Positions 1-14,000 of a stretch of 64,000 nucleotides of DNA are shown piece after piece. A program made the position numbers and the translations under genes. How positions within the stretch are numbered: position 1 is the stretch's first letter; every line of letters starts with the position of its first letter. Under the pieces are notes generated by a model that had not been told where the DNA came from, ran no database searches, and saw nothing but the letters and a program-made list of their open reading frames with translations. The DNA comes from Promerops cafer (Eukaryota; Chordata; Aves; Passeriformes; Nectariniidae). The stretch spans positions 2,954,931 to 3,018,930 of the forward strand of contig VZSE01009483.1 in assembly GCA_013398275.1 (NCBI GenBank), in the 5' to 3' direction.

Positions 1-1869
1 TATACAGATTTACGGACTTTATAAGCACCTTCCAAGGTAAATCAGCACTAATTTTATTCACGGGGATAGAGAAGCTCTTTAGGAACAGAAAGTTGAAAGT
101 GTGTGCAAATTTTGGATGCCCAGCCTCAAAATCTTGAGGCCTGGTTTTGCAGCTCTCCTAGCACAATATTTATCATTCACCTCATACTGACTTTGTTTTT
201 GTAACATCTGTGTACCACCAAAATCCCTGGGGATTGGTATTTGTCTCCTTTGACCACAGGAAAATACACTACTGACATATATAGAGATGTCTGTCTCTAT
301 AGATACATGGACAATTGAGTCAATGGAGACTGATCAGTACTTCTACAGCAGATGACCCTTTTGATTAAGATGAATAGCAACATTAAATGTTCCTGTTTCT
401 GTCCACTGACTGTAACAAGAGTCTAACACAATCAGTCCTAAGGACAAAGGATGCCTCTTCAGCATCACAGACTGGTGGTTGTGGAGCAAGTCCTCTAACT
501 GAATGAACTTCTGCTTCCCAAAGCCTTGATTCTGTATGCTAATATTTTAAACACTCACACAAGACGGGGAAGTTCTGGGTATCACCAGGGCTATTTATGC
601 AGTCTGCATGGGACATCTATTGAATAATACATATAAACAGTAGCACCAAAAGCCTTTTTCTAATTTATTATTTCTTATTCTACCCTAACATGATTCAGGG
701 TCCCAAACAGTAAAAAATAACTCAGTACTATGTTTATATCTCCCATGGAGAGATATAAACTTGTACCATGTAGCAACACCCTTTATTAGGGATAAAATCT
801 GAACAGGAAGGGAATAAGTCAGGACTTTATTATGAACAGATTTCCTCTCTGCATAATACTGAAAAAATATTCTTTCAGCAGCAAGGTGAATGCAAAGGTG
901 AACAAAAATAAGCAATATATTGCTTCTCAGACTTGCCAAATCTACTGTTCTCCCCCTACCATGCCCTCGCTTTAAGAGCAAGAGAACCTATTCTAGGTTT
1001 TTGAAGCTAAATTTCACACAAAGAGATTTAACAGGAAAAAAAAAAAAAAAAGTGTGTTTTTTTCCCGCAGCTTTGGTCCCAGAAAATTTGATTTTATTTT
1101 CCTATGATCTCTTTTCAAACACCACCATTTAGGTTATCCAAATCCAAGTTTCTTAGATTGTTCTACACATGTCAACAAAAAGTGTTTTTTTTTCCTCCAA
1201 GTATGTATAGTGTGTCATTCCCCAGGCACCAAGTAATCCAGTACCCCTTCTACCCTTTGCATGGCACAAAGTATGTTACTGTGTGTGGTGCAGGTCTTAC
1301 CTGTTTGCACCATTGCAAATCTTGGCAGAGAGGTCCCTGCAGATTCTGCTTCTCTGCTGCTGGCATCCATCCCCTTGCACAAGAACATCAGCCTAGCAGT
1401 CATTGTCTGTAACCTCTGTCAAAAGGATGTCTGATCCCAAACATCTTTGAAGCTAAATACAAAGGGCATTAAGAGATGGTGTGTGGGAAATGATATCACT
1501 CTCACTTTACAGAAGTCCACTTTTCTACTGTACCCTATTTGGCTGCAGTTCAACATGGGTCACAAAAATGTCTTGTCTTCTCACTCCCTGCAGTTTTTCC
1601 TTCCCTTCAGGAAAAACAGCATGTGGTAGGAAAAAGAAAAAGTATGTGAAACCCAGTAGGTGTCATAGCCTTCTGACCTGGAGTAAGCCATTTCCCAGCA
1701 CCTTCAATTCAGATCTTGCCATTTAACATTTAATATACAACATCAGTATAACAGAACAGTCCTCTTCACCATAATTGCAAACACTTTGTAACCAGTTACT
1801 TGCAACTTATTTCAGGCAAGCTTATGAGAGGATGTTGGCAGATATATTTTGGTAGTAGTCCTCAATATG
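1..1869. other. Intergenic AT-rich stretch, no gene seen
   Basis: Only short random open frames are present. It contains an A-run at 1036-1051 and T-rich tracts near 1057 and 1186. No recognisable repeat family or regulatory element was identified. Confidence 0.6.
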
Positions 1870-2855
1870 GAGGGCCTGACCCTGCACAGAATACCCAGAG
1901 AATCACACCATGTGCCTGAGAGCATTGTCCAAACACTCAGACAGGCTGGGTGCTATGACCACTTCCCTAGGGAGCCTGTTCCAGTGCTCAGCTACCCTCT
2001 GGGTGAAAAACCTTTTTCCAAAATCTAACTTATACTTCCTCTGACTCAGCTTCGTGCTGTTTCCTCAAGTACCGTCACTGGTCATGAGAGTGAAGAGATC
2101 AGTGCCTATTCCCCTCTTCTTCTCCTCATGAGGAAGCTGTAGACTGCAGTGAGGTCTCCCCTCAGTCTTCTCCAGGCTGAACAGACAAAGGGACCTCAGC
2201 TGTTCCTCATACAGCTTCCCCTTAAGGCCCTTCACTGTCTTTGTAGCTCTCCTTTGGACACTCTCCAGTATTTTAATGTTTTTTTTTTCTTTTTTGGCAG
2301 CCAGAACTGCCCCCAGCACTTGAAGTGAGGCCACCCCAGGGCAGAGCAGAGTGGGACAATCCCCTCCCTTGCCAGGCTGGTGATGCTGTGCCTGATGCCC
2401 CCAGGACAGGGTTGGCCCTCCTGGCTGCCAGGGCACTGCTGGCTCATGTTCAACTTGCCCCATGTTCCTTTCCACAGCGCTTTTCTCCAGCTTCTCACTC
2501 CCCTGTCTATACACACATCCAGAGTTGCTCTGTCCCAGGTGCAGAATCAAGCACTTTCCCTTGCTGAACTTCATACAGCTGGTGATTGCCCATCTTTCTA
2601 ATTTGTCGAGGTCTCTCTGCAGGGCCTTTCTTCCTTTGAGGCAGTCAACAGCTCCTCCCTATTTAGTGTCACTGAAAAACTTAGTATTCCTTCAAACCCT
2701 GTGTTCAAGTTTTTATGAAGATGTTGAAGAGAACTGGGCTGAGGATGGAGCCCTGAGGAATTCCACTAGTGACTGGATGCCAGCCTGATGTCACCCCATT
2801 TACTGTAACTCTTTGTGCCTGATCCGTGTGCCAGCTGCTCACCTATTACAGGAAA
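1870..2855 (-). mobile_element. CR1 LINE fragment (ORF2 C-terminal part plus 3' UTR)
   Basis: Read on the minus strand, the right end (about 2700-2855) encodes a CR1 reverse transcriptase block resembling VTSGIPQGSILSPVLFNIF. It is followed by the C-terminal ORF2 region, with a decayed open frame over 2065-2574. The CR1 3' UTR follows down to about 1870, including the segment that reads 'gacaatgctctcaggcacat'. The copy is 5'-truncated and carries frameshifts and stops. A T-run at 2279-2295 interrupts it. Subfamily not determined. Confidence 0.88.
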
Positions 2856-3305
2856 TTAGGGTCATTCTTTTTTCATACCCTTGCCCCTTAGATGCATTTC
2901 CTTCTTTGTAGACCAATATAAAACAGTCAATGAAAAGCTTCTAGCAACAGAAGTAATTAATAATTTCTTCCCTAGTATATAATTTCCTCTTATTCACTAT
3001 TCCTCCGTATTCCCTAGTGAGCTTGCACATCACTGCAGGACAGAAATATATAGGCAATCAGAAAGACTGTGTTCTTCCTCTATTTAAATTCTTTAGGCAT
3101 ACTTATATTCTCTTTCATTCAGTTTTTTGCTCTTTCCTGATGGAAGATTTGGACTTATTAAGGGGAAAAACAGGAAAAACTCAATGCTATTTCATTGCAT
3201 TAGTGTCATCCAAAAATAATTTCATCTTTAACAATTAATCTGTTCCCCTCCCTGGAATACCTCTGGAAGTTTTCCTCCTGGCTTAAATAGAAATAGTGCC
3301 CTGAA
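2856..3305. other. Intergenic gap between two CR1 copies
   Basis: AT-rich unique-looking sequence with no gene or repeat recognised. Confidence 0.5.
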
Positions 3306-3692
3306 AAGCAGTCTGAGAGAGATGGGATTGTTCAGCCTGGAGAAGTCTCCAGGGTGACCTTATTGTGGCCTTTCAAAATGTAAAGGGGACTTACAAGAAA
3401 GATGGAGAGAAACTTTTTTAAAGGGCTTGTAGTGACAGGACAAAGGGCTGGTTTTAAAGAAGGGCGGTTTATATTGGAGATAAGGAAGAAATTTACTATG
3501 ATGACAGTGGTGGTGAGACACTGGAACAGGCTGCTGAGAGAAGTTGTGGATGCTGCATCACTTCAAACATTAAAAGTTAGGTTGGATGGAGCTTTGAGCA
3601 ACCTAAACTAGTTGAAGGTGTCTCTTCCTATGGCAACGGAATTGGACTAAGTTATCCGTAATAGTCCCCTCCAGTCCAAACTATGAAATCTA
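3306..3692 (+). mobile_element. CR1 LINE 3' end
   Basis: Contains the CR1 3' UTR hallmarks in order: 'ttcagcctggagaag', 'accttattgtggcctttcaa', 'aggaagaaattta', 'gagacactggaacaggctgc', and the terminal 'cccctccagtcc' followed by a decayed end repeat. Heavily 5'-truncated. Confidence 0.9.
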
Positions 3693-5149
3693 GGACTCCA
3701 CCACATATTTTATGGATGCAAAGTACAGCATATCAGTGCAAACTCCGTCTGTCTTTGAGCACATCTCATCTGGAGACCTATTTATAAGTTTTAGTACAAA
3801 AATTATGCATAACGCTGTTTAGCTTCCCCTCAGAAGATGCAAATGTCACTACTGCCATGGCCAGCATAAATTGTCTTAAAAGTACTAAACAACATTTTGG
3901 AGAAAGCCTGTGCTTTCTCAGATTCTCAACCTAGTTCTTCTGCTCATATCACTGTGAGAGTTTGAACTGGCAGAAGTGAGAGGTCTTGAGGACTCATTCT
4001 GAACTAAATTTCACACAAAGTAAAAAAAAAAAAAGTCCCAGAATATTTAAGGGAAAAATTAGAGCTGTACCTAACACAAAAATCTAGAAAACTGTTCATA
4101 CTGTAATAACTCTTTCAGTAAAAAAAATAAAACTGTCTCTTCTATTTATATTTGGCCTTTGTTACCACGATGGATATTCCAAGTCCTGCCCAGAATTTAC
4201 CTGCCTATCTCAGACAACATGAAGCAGCTTCACTAAAGTATCTGGCTGAGTACCCATTCAGGAATATCTCTAATTTACATAGGCAAGACACTGTTCCAAT
4301 TCCCTCACATGAAGGAATAAACTGAAGCTGTAAGTGTTTTACACATGTTGGATGAGTACAGTAATCTAAGAATCTTTGAATAAAGTATGTTGAGTAGTTC
4401 TTTAGCCATGTTTTATGAAATAAATTTGAGTGAAGCACTTCATTTTATTAATCTTTTTTAAATTATAAGTCTCTTTCTTCTGAATGAAGAAGGTTTCCTA
4501 AATCCTCGGGGAAGAAAAGTTTTGTAGTTTAAAGAAAACTCATCTCTTTAGGGAGGAAAATCACATTCTTGCTTTCCATGGGAAAGCTGCTGATGAGATA
4601 TGGGCTTTTTCCAATCCCTTTCTTTTCCACCAATCACTACATCTGAGTATTGTTCTTCAATGGTCATCTATGACGTTGGCAACTAAAATTCATAACTAGT
4701 GGAGTCATAGACTGAATAGGGACATGGGTTCACAAGCCTTTACAATTTTCCAGTCACTTCTTCCCTCTGCCCACAGATGGCAACAGTCTGGTTTTTCTCT
4801 GGTATAAAAATTATATCCATCTTAATTGATCTCAGTTGCAGTTTAGTTTGATACTTACTGTGTTTCTCCTAGTGAAAAGCTTGTTCCTCTGAAAGCTTGT
4901 CTTCCTTTAGATACATATATATAGATATATAGGTATATACACAAAAGCTAGACAAATGCAAATGTTCCTCATTCCCACAAACTTTTTACTAAATGCTTTT
5001 CTGTCTTTTTGCTAGACAAATGAAACAAAGGCTTTATTACTCAGTGATCATTTCAGATGATGGTTTTCAGCATGATTCATTGTCAAACTGACCCTGCATC
5101 AGGCTGTAATTTTGTTTCCTTTGAAGTGCTGGTTTCTGCACAAAATGGA
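3693..5149. other. Intergenic AT-rich stretch, no gene seen
   Basis: Holds an A-run at about 4022-4034 and an AT-repeat (ATAT/GATATA) at 4911-4940. No coding or repeat family recognised. Confidence 0.5.
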
Positions 5150-5760
5150 CATTGCTTGGTGTAGACAGGAATGCTCTTGCTCTGAATACTCTGTGGATTC
5201 AGCATGAGGGTGATCCACGAATTTATACATTGATTGAGTTTTGTTTTCTCTTTTATCCCAAGTAATTTTCTTGTAAGTTCTGGGATGTGACCTGTTGATT
5301 TTGGTTTGGTGTTTCTTTTGTTTCTGTTGGTTGGTTGTTCTGTCAGGTACTGAGTGTATTTTTCCACTGATCTATCTGTCATAACCTCAAGTCTTACTTT
5401 TATAGCATTAATGGTCACCTCAGACTCTGTCATTTTATACAGGAAACTGAGTGTCTTTCTCCTCGCATGCATCACTTTACATTTATCTCCCAAATTTCAT
5501 CTTTCATTTTATTGCCCAGTCACTCAATCTCATAAGATCCCTATGTAGTTCTTCACAGTGATCGCCTGTCTTTTTTATTTTGAATAGCTTCATAACATCA
5601 GCAGACTTTGTGACCTCTGAGCTCACCCTTAAGCTCATTTATGAGTGTGTTGTCTGGAGAACAAATGTGTGTTGTACAGAGCAGAGCTCTCAGTGGAAGG
5701 TACTGTGAACCTTCAACACTTTGGTACAAAAGCATCCACCTGGAAATTTAGTAGAAGTGA
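5150..5760 (-). mobile_element. Old CR1/L3-like LINE fragment (reverse transcriptase region)
   Basis: The segment around 5510-5640 ('cccagtcactcaatctcat', 'cagcagactttgtgacctc', 'ctcatttatgagtgtgttg') resembles ancient amniote CR1/L3 copies on the minus strand. It is much more diverged than the other CR1s here, so the edges are uncertain. The open frame over 5083-5493 is a relic or chance frame, not a gene. Confidence 0.55.
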
Positions 5761-8328
5761 CTGTCAAATGCCAATGATTAGAAGATTGCACAAATTATCA
5801 TTTCGATATTCCCTATGGAGCCGTGTGCACTAGGCTGCAGTGATACAGCCAAGAGAAAGGTTTCCCACTCAGACACATCAGAGGAGGTAAGCAAATAGTA
5901 ATTCTCAGATAACATGGGAAGGTTTGTGCAATATGATGACTACATACAGGTTTTTAAGTGCTGTAGTTATAATTTGTTAGAGTGAGGAGGATACTCTCTC
6001 CGCTATCCAAAAGACTAGAGCGATATACATTGCTATATAATTTCAGATATTTGTTTGCAAGTAGACTTCTCCATTCTTTGAACTGTTTTAATTGAGAATT
6101 ATCTTGGGTTTGGTGTTTTTATTCTGCTATACCATTGCTTTAAATCAAATAATAAAAATATGGAAGCAAGGAGAATATATATCATATTGAAATGGAGTTA
6201 CTATTGGATAAATTATTGGATATATTATTATAAAAGGGCATCTTCTTTATCATCAGGGAGATGAAATGTCTCTGGAAAAACATCAATCATTAACTGAATG
6301 TACAATCCCAAAACAAAGCTGCAGCATCTACGTGGGCAAATATAAACTTTGTCTCTCTAAGTAAGACAGTAACAAAGAAGAAGGTGATTTTCCTTCTCTG
6401 TCTGGTTATTAATTATTTAATTTAAAAACATATGCTGAAAAGTGAAAGGTATCAAAGATCACTAGAACTTTAATCAATCCTACATTATACTAAAAGAAGA
6501 AACTCAGTATTTATAGAAAAAAATATCTAAAAATTACAATAAGCAGAAGTTGGGAAAAAAAAAGAACCCAGTGACTGGCAGCTCAAACAAGACAAAATCC
6601 AATCAAAACAAATATTGATACTTGAAGTAATAGACTGTTGGGTCAAATGGAGTGCATTACTTCATATATTTTGGTTGTGAGTTGGTATTTTAATACAATT
6701 ATGATCTCACTGAAACAAGTTACATTCCTGTTATGAAAGCTGGTTTGTAGTTGACATTGCCTTTGTCATGCTTAGGGTTTTAAAATAGACCAAGGCATAG
6801 ACTCAGCTTCGGACACAGGAGTAACTGTCATTTATATATGATTTTATCTATATAAAATTATACTGGATACACATGTTTTATAAAGTGTCAGGGTGTTCAC
6901 AGACCCTTATTGCTACATCCTTGTGGCCAAACTGCAAAGTCATCACAATTGCATGAAGCTTTCTACACATTTCAATCACTTATTTGGTAAATAGTTCCAT
7001 TATTAGAATGATCCTTCATACCAGAATTTTAATGTCTAAGAATAATTTTATGCACAGTGTTAACTCTCTGGTACACTCCAAGTCAGAAATATCTTGGATA
7101 TAACAAAGCAATCATTAGTGGGGTTTTATTCTGCTCTCAACTCAGGATCCAGTATTTTCATCTTCTGAGAAGAATGCAAGATACAGTTGTTGGTCTCAGT
7201 GTGATAACTTATCTAAACGATAGCTGAGAGCTTCTTATCTCATTATTCCTTAATTTTTCACTATTTCATAGACCTAAAGAATCCTCTTCCTGATGGGTCA
7301 GTTTGTACCCAACAGTCCCAGAACAAACGCTGCAGTATCTTTCCCAGACGATCTCATTTGAAAGACTTGTTCCACCAAGCTACTTAATCATTGCAGCTTT
7401 AAATGCTTGGATAAAGTTTCATAATTTCATAATTAGTCCATTAACTCTTGTGTTATATAATGTACCTCTCCTGCAAAAACTTTAATCCTAAGGGATTTTG
7501 ATATTTGTATTAATGTAATGGAAGTATGCACAATTTTGTCCTTGTTTTTAGAATTCCACTGAAAAGTGCCATTTGGGAATGAATTGATTAGGTTTAATCA
7601 CAGACTTGGATTACTAAATACTATGTATCCAGCATAAACAATTATTTTGCTCTTTGCTATTTTATGCTGGTCATGAATAATGAATAATTTGTCACTAAAT
7701 TAATATTTGTGGCACCAAAGGCAATGTTTTCACACAAAGACAACTGACCACATTTTTCATTGCTCTTATTAGTACCTGCACCAACTTTTCAGTTCTTACT
7801 TCTGCTTGTGAGTTTTAATGTATGTAATATCTACTGTGCTAGGTCATCGTGATGGCTTTTTTTTTTGTTTTGATACCACAAAGTAATCCTGCACAAGATT
7901 AAAGCTGTGTGCTCAATGCTTCAGGGCATCCAAGGGCTTTCTCTGTCACACTTATCACAGCATTACTTTTCAGTGACTCCATTTTACTTGCAGGTCTAGG
8001 CATTGCCAAACCACAGACTTTTTTCCTATGTGCATTATTGGCTTTCCAGAGCTAGAACCAGTCTAGAACCAGGTAGATTAGCACAGCTCTACTTATTTCA
8101 GTGGAAAACTTATTTTTATTGCCTATTCCATTCTTTCTTACTGTTGAAGCTTAGTAAGGTCATCTAGTAAAGAAGATCCCATATAGGAATAGATTCTCCA
8201 GCACAGTTATCAAAAACTAGGGAAATAAAACCCCAGCCACATAAAAGAACTCTGGTAGACTCCAGCTGTTCACAAAATCATTTGTTATAGTTTGATTATG
8301 TGTTATTCCCAGGTGACATTTATGAGCC

Positions 8329-8352
8329 TTATGTTATTTTTTAATAACATAA
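8329..8352. repeat. AT-rich inverted repeat (10-bp perfect arms, 4-nt loop)
   Basis: Arm TTATGTTATT at 8329-8338 pairs perfectly with AATAACATAA at 8343-8352 around a TTTT loop. Each arm has one G or C, so a chance origin in AT-rich DNA is quite possible. Confidence 0.7.
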
Positions 8353-8515
8353 TAATCCAACAATAATCTGTAATAATCCAACAGAAAGTGCACTTGAACA
8401 AATTCCACACTGCATTTTAGATTATGCTGCTTTCCTGCGAAAATTGTACCATTCCCCATAGTTTACAATTTTTCTAATGTCTGCCTTTTCCATTTTCTAG
8501 TTCTAAATTGATACA

Positions 8516-8553
8516 TGTGAACTTTGTGCCTTTTTTTCCACCCACACATTTTC
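8516..8553 (+). repeat. 38-bp dispersed direct repeat, copy 1
   Basis: Identical at 37 of 38 positions to 9403-9440, with unrelated flanks on both sides. The shared block includes GTGCC followed by a T-run and CCACCCACACATTTTC. Confidence 0.95.
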
Positions 8554-9402
8554 TCTGCTTCTTTTCTGCACTGGATCACAAAACCAATTGTACAGAGATC
8601 ATGGCACTGTTACTTATGCTTTGGGAAAGGCTGCCAACTGTCATAGGCAATGATCAAATTCAAATATTGTTTCAAATAGTCTTTTTTCCACCCACTCTGT
8701 AGAACACAGGCTACCTAGGATATGATTCAGTAATGGGTGGTGTTGCAGTCACAGAAAGGCCTTTTTCCTTCTTCTTTGGATGTGAATTCCTCTCCTGAAA
8801 TGTATGTCCATTTTCCAGTGAATCCTAAATAGACATTCTTAAGGACAGCTAAACCCATGCCTTGCTTCTCTAAGTAAATGTAATTTTGGTTTGAAGTATA
8901 AAAAATGCTTTTGTATGTTTCATGCTTCCTATGAAACATATAAATCACGCTAAGAAAAAAGAACCAGTTCAGAGGATACAAGGGAATTTGTCTATTTATC
9001 TATTGGTTTTTCAGGAATGTGTACCCAAAGTACCCTAATAAAGTGTCTTTTAAATACTGAGATCCTCTAACAGTAATTCCCAACAAGTTATGGCACTAAA
9101 AATAAAAATTAAATCCAAAATATATAATACAATGTGATTTCATGAGAATATATTGGTGTCTAAAAAAGAAAGCATTCAAGCTCAGTGTGCAACAGTGATC
9201 AGAATGAAACTCCTATGTGATTTGCCAGGAAGTAATTTACATGGATATTGTAACAACTTAGAATTGTTAGAGGGTTTTTGTTTTTATTATGAGAGGAAAT
9301 CTGATTAAAGAAAGTAACTTTGTGATTTAAAACTGCTTAAAAATTACTGATTGGATGTTTTGCCCCCAAATTTGTCCTGTGGGAACGGTGTTTTAGTGAG
9401 CC

Positions 9403-9440
9403 TGTGAACTTCGTGCCTTTTTTTCCACCCACACATTTTC
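9403..9440 (+). repeat. 38-bp dispersed direct repeat, copy 2
   Basis: Second copy of the 8516-8553 block, 887 bp downstream in the same orientation. The single difference is C instead of T at the tenth position. Confidence 0.95.
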
Positions 9441-9872
9441 AAGCCAATGGGTTTGTTTTCTAGAGGATTTGGTGCCATTTGAAATGCCTTCTGTATCCTG
9501 TTGGGCCCTCAGATGCTACTGCAGAAGGGAACAGATTTCTACATGCCCTGAGTGGTACCAATAGGCTGCAATGAATTCTCTAGACCATTTCTATTCTCAC
9601 ATGCATTTTAGATAACTGAATCATACTACGTATGCTGCAAATAATTAAAAAGAATTGGTGTGACATCCGAATAGCTTCTGCATCATTGCTATTTCTTTTA
9701 AGAGAATGAGGTCAGCTGAGAGTTAAGGAGAGCCTCAAACCACTTCAACAAACTTCTGCAGCCTCTGTATCTCTGTCTACTCGCAGGCATTTAGAAGAGA
9801 TGCTACAATGATTACTCTGTCAGTGGGGCAAGTTGCAGATACGAGAGCCATAGAATTGCACAAAGTACTCCA

Positions 9873-10345
9873 TAACATAGAGTCACAGAGTGATTTGGGT
9901 TGGAAAGAAATTTAATGGACACCTAGTCCAACATACCTGCCATAGGCAGGAACAGGTTTCACTGGATCATGCTGCTCAAAGCCTCATACAACCTGACTTT
10001 TAACATTTCCAGTGGTGAGGCATCCACAAAGTCTCTCAGCAAACTGTTCCAGTGTCTCACCATCCTCATGGTAAAAAAAATCTTCCTTACATCCATTCTA
10101 AATCACCCTTATTTTGTTTTAAAACCATTGCCCCTTTTCCTGTCACTACAGACCCTGTTAAAAAGTCTCCATTTTTCTTATAAGACCCCCATACATATCG
10201 AAGGGACACAATAAAATTCCCCCTGAAGTCTTCTCCAGGCTGAATAGTCCCTGGACACATTACTTCAGGTGGTGTCTCATGAGAAGAGAGATGACCCTTA
10301 AAATTCTGTACATACTCTGTTCTTCCCTGTCTGCAGTACTGCCAA
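9873..10345 (-). mobile_element. CR1 LINE 3' end
   Basis: Reverse-strand CR1 3' UTR: 'agagtcacagagtgatttgg' at its 3' end, then 'ctgttccagtgtctcaccat', 'tccattctaaatc' and 'gtcttctccaggctgaatag'. 5'-truncated and diverged. Confidence 0.88.
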
Positions 10346-13300
10346 TGAAGGAGTTGTTCTGTAAAACATTTTCCACTACTTAAAAAAACTTCTTTTTTGC
10401 CCTTTACTTGGTAACTTCTCCTTTCCTAAGGAATCTTATTCTTTTGCTTGTAAAGGATGATAATTCAGAACTGGTCAAGTAATTAAACCTCCAACCTCTT
10501 TGTTTTCTAAGTCTTGTCTTATTTTTGTTTTAGAGTGTATAGTGTACCTTTATGAATACAGCTAAGTCAGTGGATTAAATACTCTCAAATCTTGTGTGAA
10601 CACAGAGATAATTTGTACTGATGCTGTGCTGATTCTGTAGATCCTCTTAAGAGATGTTAAAGGCTCCCCTACTGAGCTGGGCTGCTTACCAGTATGGGCT
10701 GTGGGAATTCCTGCTCTCTGGAAAGGGCTTCTTACTGAGTCAGGAGCCAAAAAATTCAGCCCCGTCAAAGACTGGCATGTGTCTGGTCTTGCCCAAGACA
10801 AGAACTCAAAGCATCTGCTGAACCTTACCATTAGAGGGCTGGGATTAGTACCTGCATTTCTGCACTGGACCGTTTAAATTTCATGCAGCCCTGGGAAGGT
10901 GTCCAAGACTTCCATAATTTGATTGTTAATATTTCCATATATCAGTTCCACCTGAAAAATACTCAGGTTCTTCACTTAGAACCCCCATGTTCCAAAGCGG
11001 TACAGAAGGTACAATACTGACCTGATGAAATTCATAAACAAAGATAACAGGGATGGATGTTTCCCTCTCATAGCAGTGAGGCAGCCCAAAAACTTGAATC
11101 TTGACAGTGGTATCAATCAACCACAAAAAAAAATGAAAGGTATCACTTTTTATCACAGCAAATTTTGTAAAAATCTATAGAAAGACTAAAATGAAAAATA
11201 GCAGAGAGATACACTTGGCACATCTAAAAGAGCACCTGGTATATTTTCAGAAGAATTTGGAATTGGCTTAGGTCTTTGAAAATAATCCATTTTTAGTCGC
11301 TACAACTTTTTTTTTTTTTCTTAATAGCACTTGAAATACATTTTCAATACCTTCATATTCCTTAAGATAAATATGTTTCATATAAAATATATCTGAAAAA
11401 TAGAAAATATTTATTTATACATATTTTTAACATTTTTCTTAGTAGCAACGGTGTAATTTTTTTTCCATTTATTTTCCCCACCAATTGTTTTCTGAGTGGT
11501 TTCTTTGTTTTTGTTTTTGTGGTGGGGTGGGGGGGTTTGTTGGTGTACACCCTTGGTGTTACAATATGCTGAGAAGCTGGGGCACCTAGCAAAGTTCTAT
11601 TAAGAGCTTTCAGTAAGATTTCCCTCTCTACTGCTTCTGTGGTTCATCAGCATTCCCATTCCACAAAATAATTAAGTGGGTGCTTGTAGTTAGCCTTGTA
11701 AAGTGGTTCAATTTGAAGATGGATGCTGCAAGGTTTAAAATAAGGCTCAAGACATTTTTCAGACTCAGGGCTTCATTATTTTCCTTATATCTGAGGCATG
11801 CTGTATCAAAGGGCCACAGAAAATCGTCCAGCAGTAATGTAATCATAGCTGCCTGAGAAGACAGGCATGGAAAAGTCTGTAAATAATGGCAAAGCTTTTC
11901 TTTAGTTAAAATAGTACAGCTGGAAAAGCCTTTACATAAAGTCTTTCACAATTTTATGGCTTGCCAGTGCTGCAGGATTTCTGCCTCCCTTGAGTGGATA
12001 TGTAGTGAGACAGCTAAGGTGCCTTAGATATCACTTACTGGAATGCAAGCTACTACAGCTGAGCAATATTTATGAACTTCTTCTACAACCTACGTATGGC
12101 TTTTCTTTGCCTATGCAGAAAGTTCAAATAAAAATGCTTTATATGTGAAATTGTCTTATGCATCTTGTATAATTTATACGGCTCAGAATGCCATTTAGCA
12201 TTCAATGATAAGGTATTTCACTATTTAGCTAATTTTTAATATCTCTTATAGAGTGAAAAATAGGATTTTGTATCTTTCCTGTTTTATTTTGTATCAAATA
12301 AAGTAAATTTTGCCATGTGTAACCTTTGTCAGTGTCTTCCGGCTGTGATCCATAAAGCAAAGAAATCTGCATGGAACAGCTCCATATTCTCTGGCAATAA
12401 GGATTAACAAATCATTGCACAAAAGACTGAAAAATACCCTCAATAACTAAAAAGTCACAATAAACTTCGGCAGCAAGATGAACTTCAGAAAAATCCCATT
12501 TACTTATGCCTTAGGAACTCATAACGAGGCTCATATCTATATTTAATTTGCTTTGACTTCTAGAAAACCATCTATGTATTGAATCTCAAGTACAAGAGAA
12601 TACTACAGAGAAATATACTAGAGATTAGTGAGTACAAGTTTTATTAAAGTGCACATTTTTGGGGCTTTATATGATATATAGGTGACTCCATAAAGAAATG
12701 TTGAATGAAGATAACTAGAATTTAAGTCTGATAGGTACTTGACACAGCTCTTCCACTGAGGTGCCTCATCATCAATTTAGCACCTTTGAACTTGCATGTA
12801 CCGGTGTTTAAAATAGCTGCCCAAAGTCTGCCAAACTCATGGGGCCCTGAGGATTTAATAAATAATATTTGCTAAGTAGATTCCTATCTTAGTATTGGAA
12901 GTGTTTGATAGATTAATGTGACCTATTAGGAAAGATACTGGAGGACACAAGGGTAGGAATTAGGTGCCCAAATACTTTTTAGAATCAGTCCCTTGCACTC
13001 TATGCACTATATGTGCATTTAAAAGTAGATGTTTATATAGTGCCTGAGACTGGGACAGTGATTGTTATATTAAGTGTGACAATGCAATTTCCCAGAAAAA
13101 TCAGTCATACTGAACTGCACCGCAGGAGAGAGTAAGGAACCTCTACTTCATGAACAGCAATTCATTTTTATTTTCTTACATTGTTCTACTTTAAATTATA
13201 CAGTGAATCTGATACTAAATCTGAGCTACTTCTAATTAGAAATATTTTCTGAAACATCAGTTCCAACCACTAGCTTTTTATCCCATTTCACAGCAGGAAC

Positions 13301-13687
13301 TAATTTTATATAATAATTCAGTCTAAAAGATCTTTTGCAGTCCTTCTCCACAATATTTTGGGCACTTATCCTATCTTCATAGAATTTTTGCTTCAGTTTT
13401 GCATACTAATAACAGATTAATTGATTAATGAACTGAATCAACCATTTTTGACTCAAAAGAGAGCCAAATTCCTCACCCTTTTAAATTTTGAATAGAAAGC
13501 AAAGTCCAGAGCACATTTCTTGATGGAAAATACTGTGAAAGCTATGTTGTGAGAAATAAATAACACTAATGCTTAGGGGGTCTTACAGAGCTTGCAATAG
13601 AAGTCTCTCTATGCTGGCTTGAGATGATGTTATACATTAAACTTCATGGTAGATCTCGCTGCTTTTCTGTGACTTATCAGTCAAGAA
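10346..13687. other. Intergenic AT-rich stretch, no gene seen
   Basis: Small open frames only. A T-run lies near 11307-11319 and a GT/G-rich tract at about 11498-11541. No repeat family or regulatory site recognised. Confidence 0.5.
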
Positions 13688-14000
13688 TCACAAAATCACA
13701 GATTCATTTAGGCTGGAAAAGACCTCTAAGACCACAAAATTCCCACTAAACTATGTCCTCAGTACCACATCTAACCTGGCCTTGAACAATTCCAGACATG
13801 GGACATCCACAACTTCTCTGGACAACTTGTTCCAGTGCCTCACCACCTTCACACTAAAGGATTTCTTCTAATATCTAATCTTACCTTGACCTCTTCCAGT
13901 TTAAAGCTATTCTCCTACGTGCTGTCACTAATGTCCTTTTAAAAATCCCTCTCTAGCTTCTATATAGGTTGTCTTTAGGTACTACAAGGCTGCTGTATGC
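13688..14000 (-). mobile_element. CR1 LINE 3' end
   Basis: Shows the reverse CR1 3' UTR with 'aatcacagattcatttaggc', 'ttccagtgcctcaccacctt', 'ctaatatctaatctta' and 'gtgctgtcacta'. 5'-truncated. Confidence 0.87.

Larger units (their letters stand above)
5761..9872. other. Intergenic AT-rich stretch with small repeats, no gene seen
   Basis: No gene or large transposon recognised. It contains an AT-rich hairpin (8329-8352) and the two copies of a 38-bp near-identical sequence (8516-8553 and 9403-9440), listed separately. Confidence 0.55.

Noticed and set aside
2065..2574. 169-codon minus-strand open frame
   Set aside because: It is the remnant of CR1 ORF2, not a host gene.
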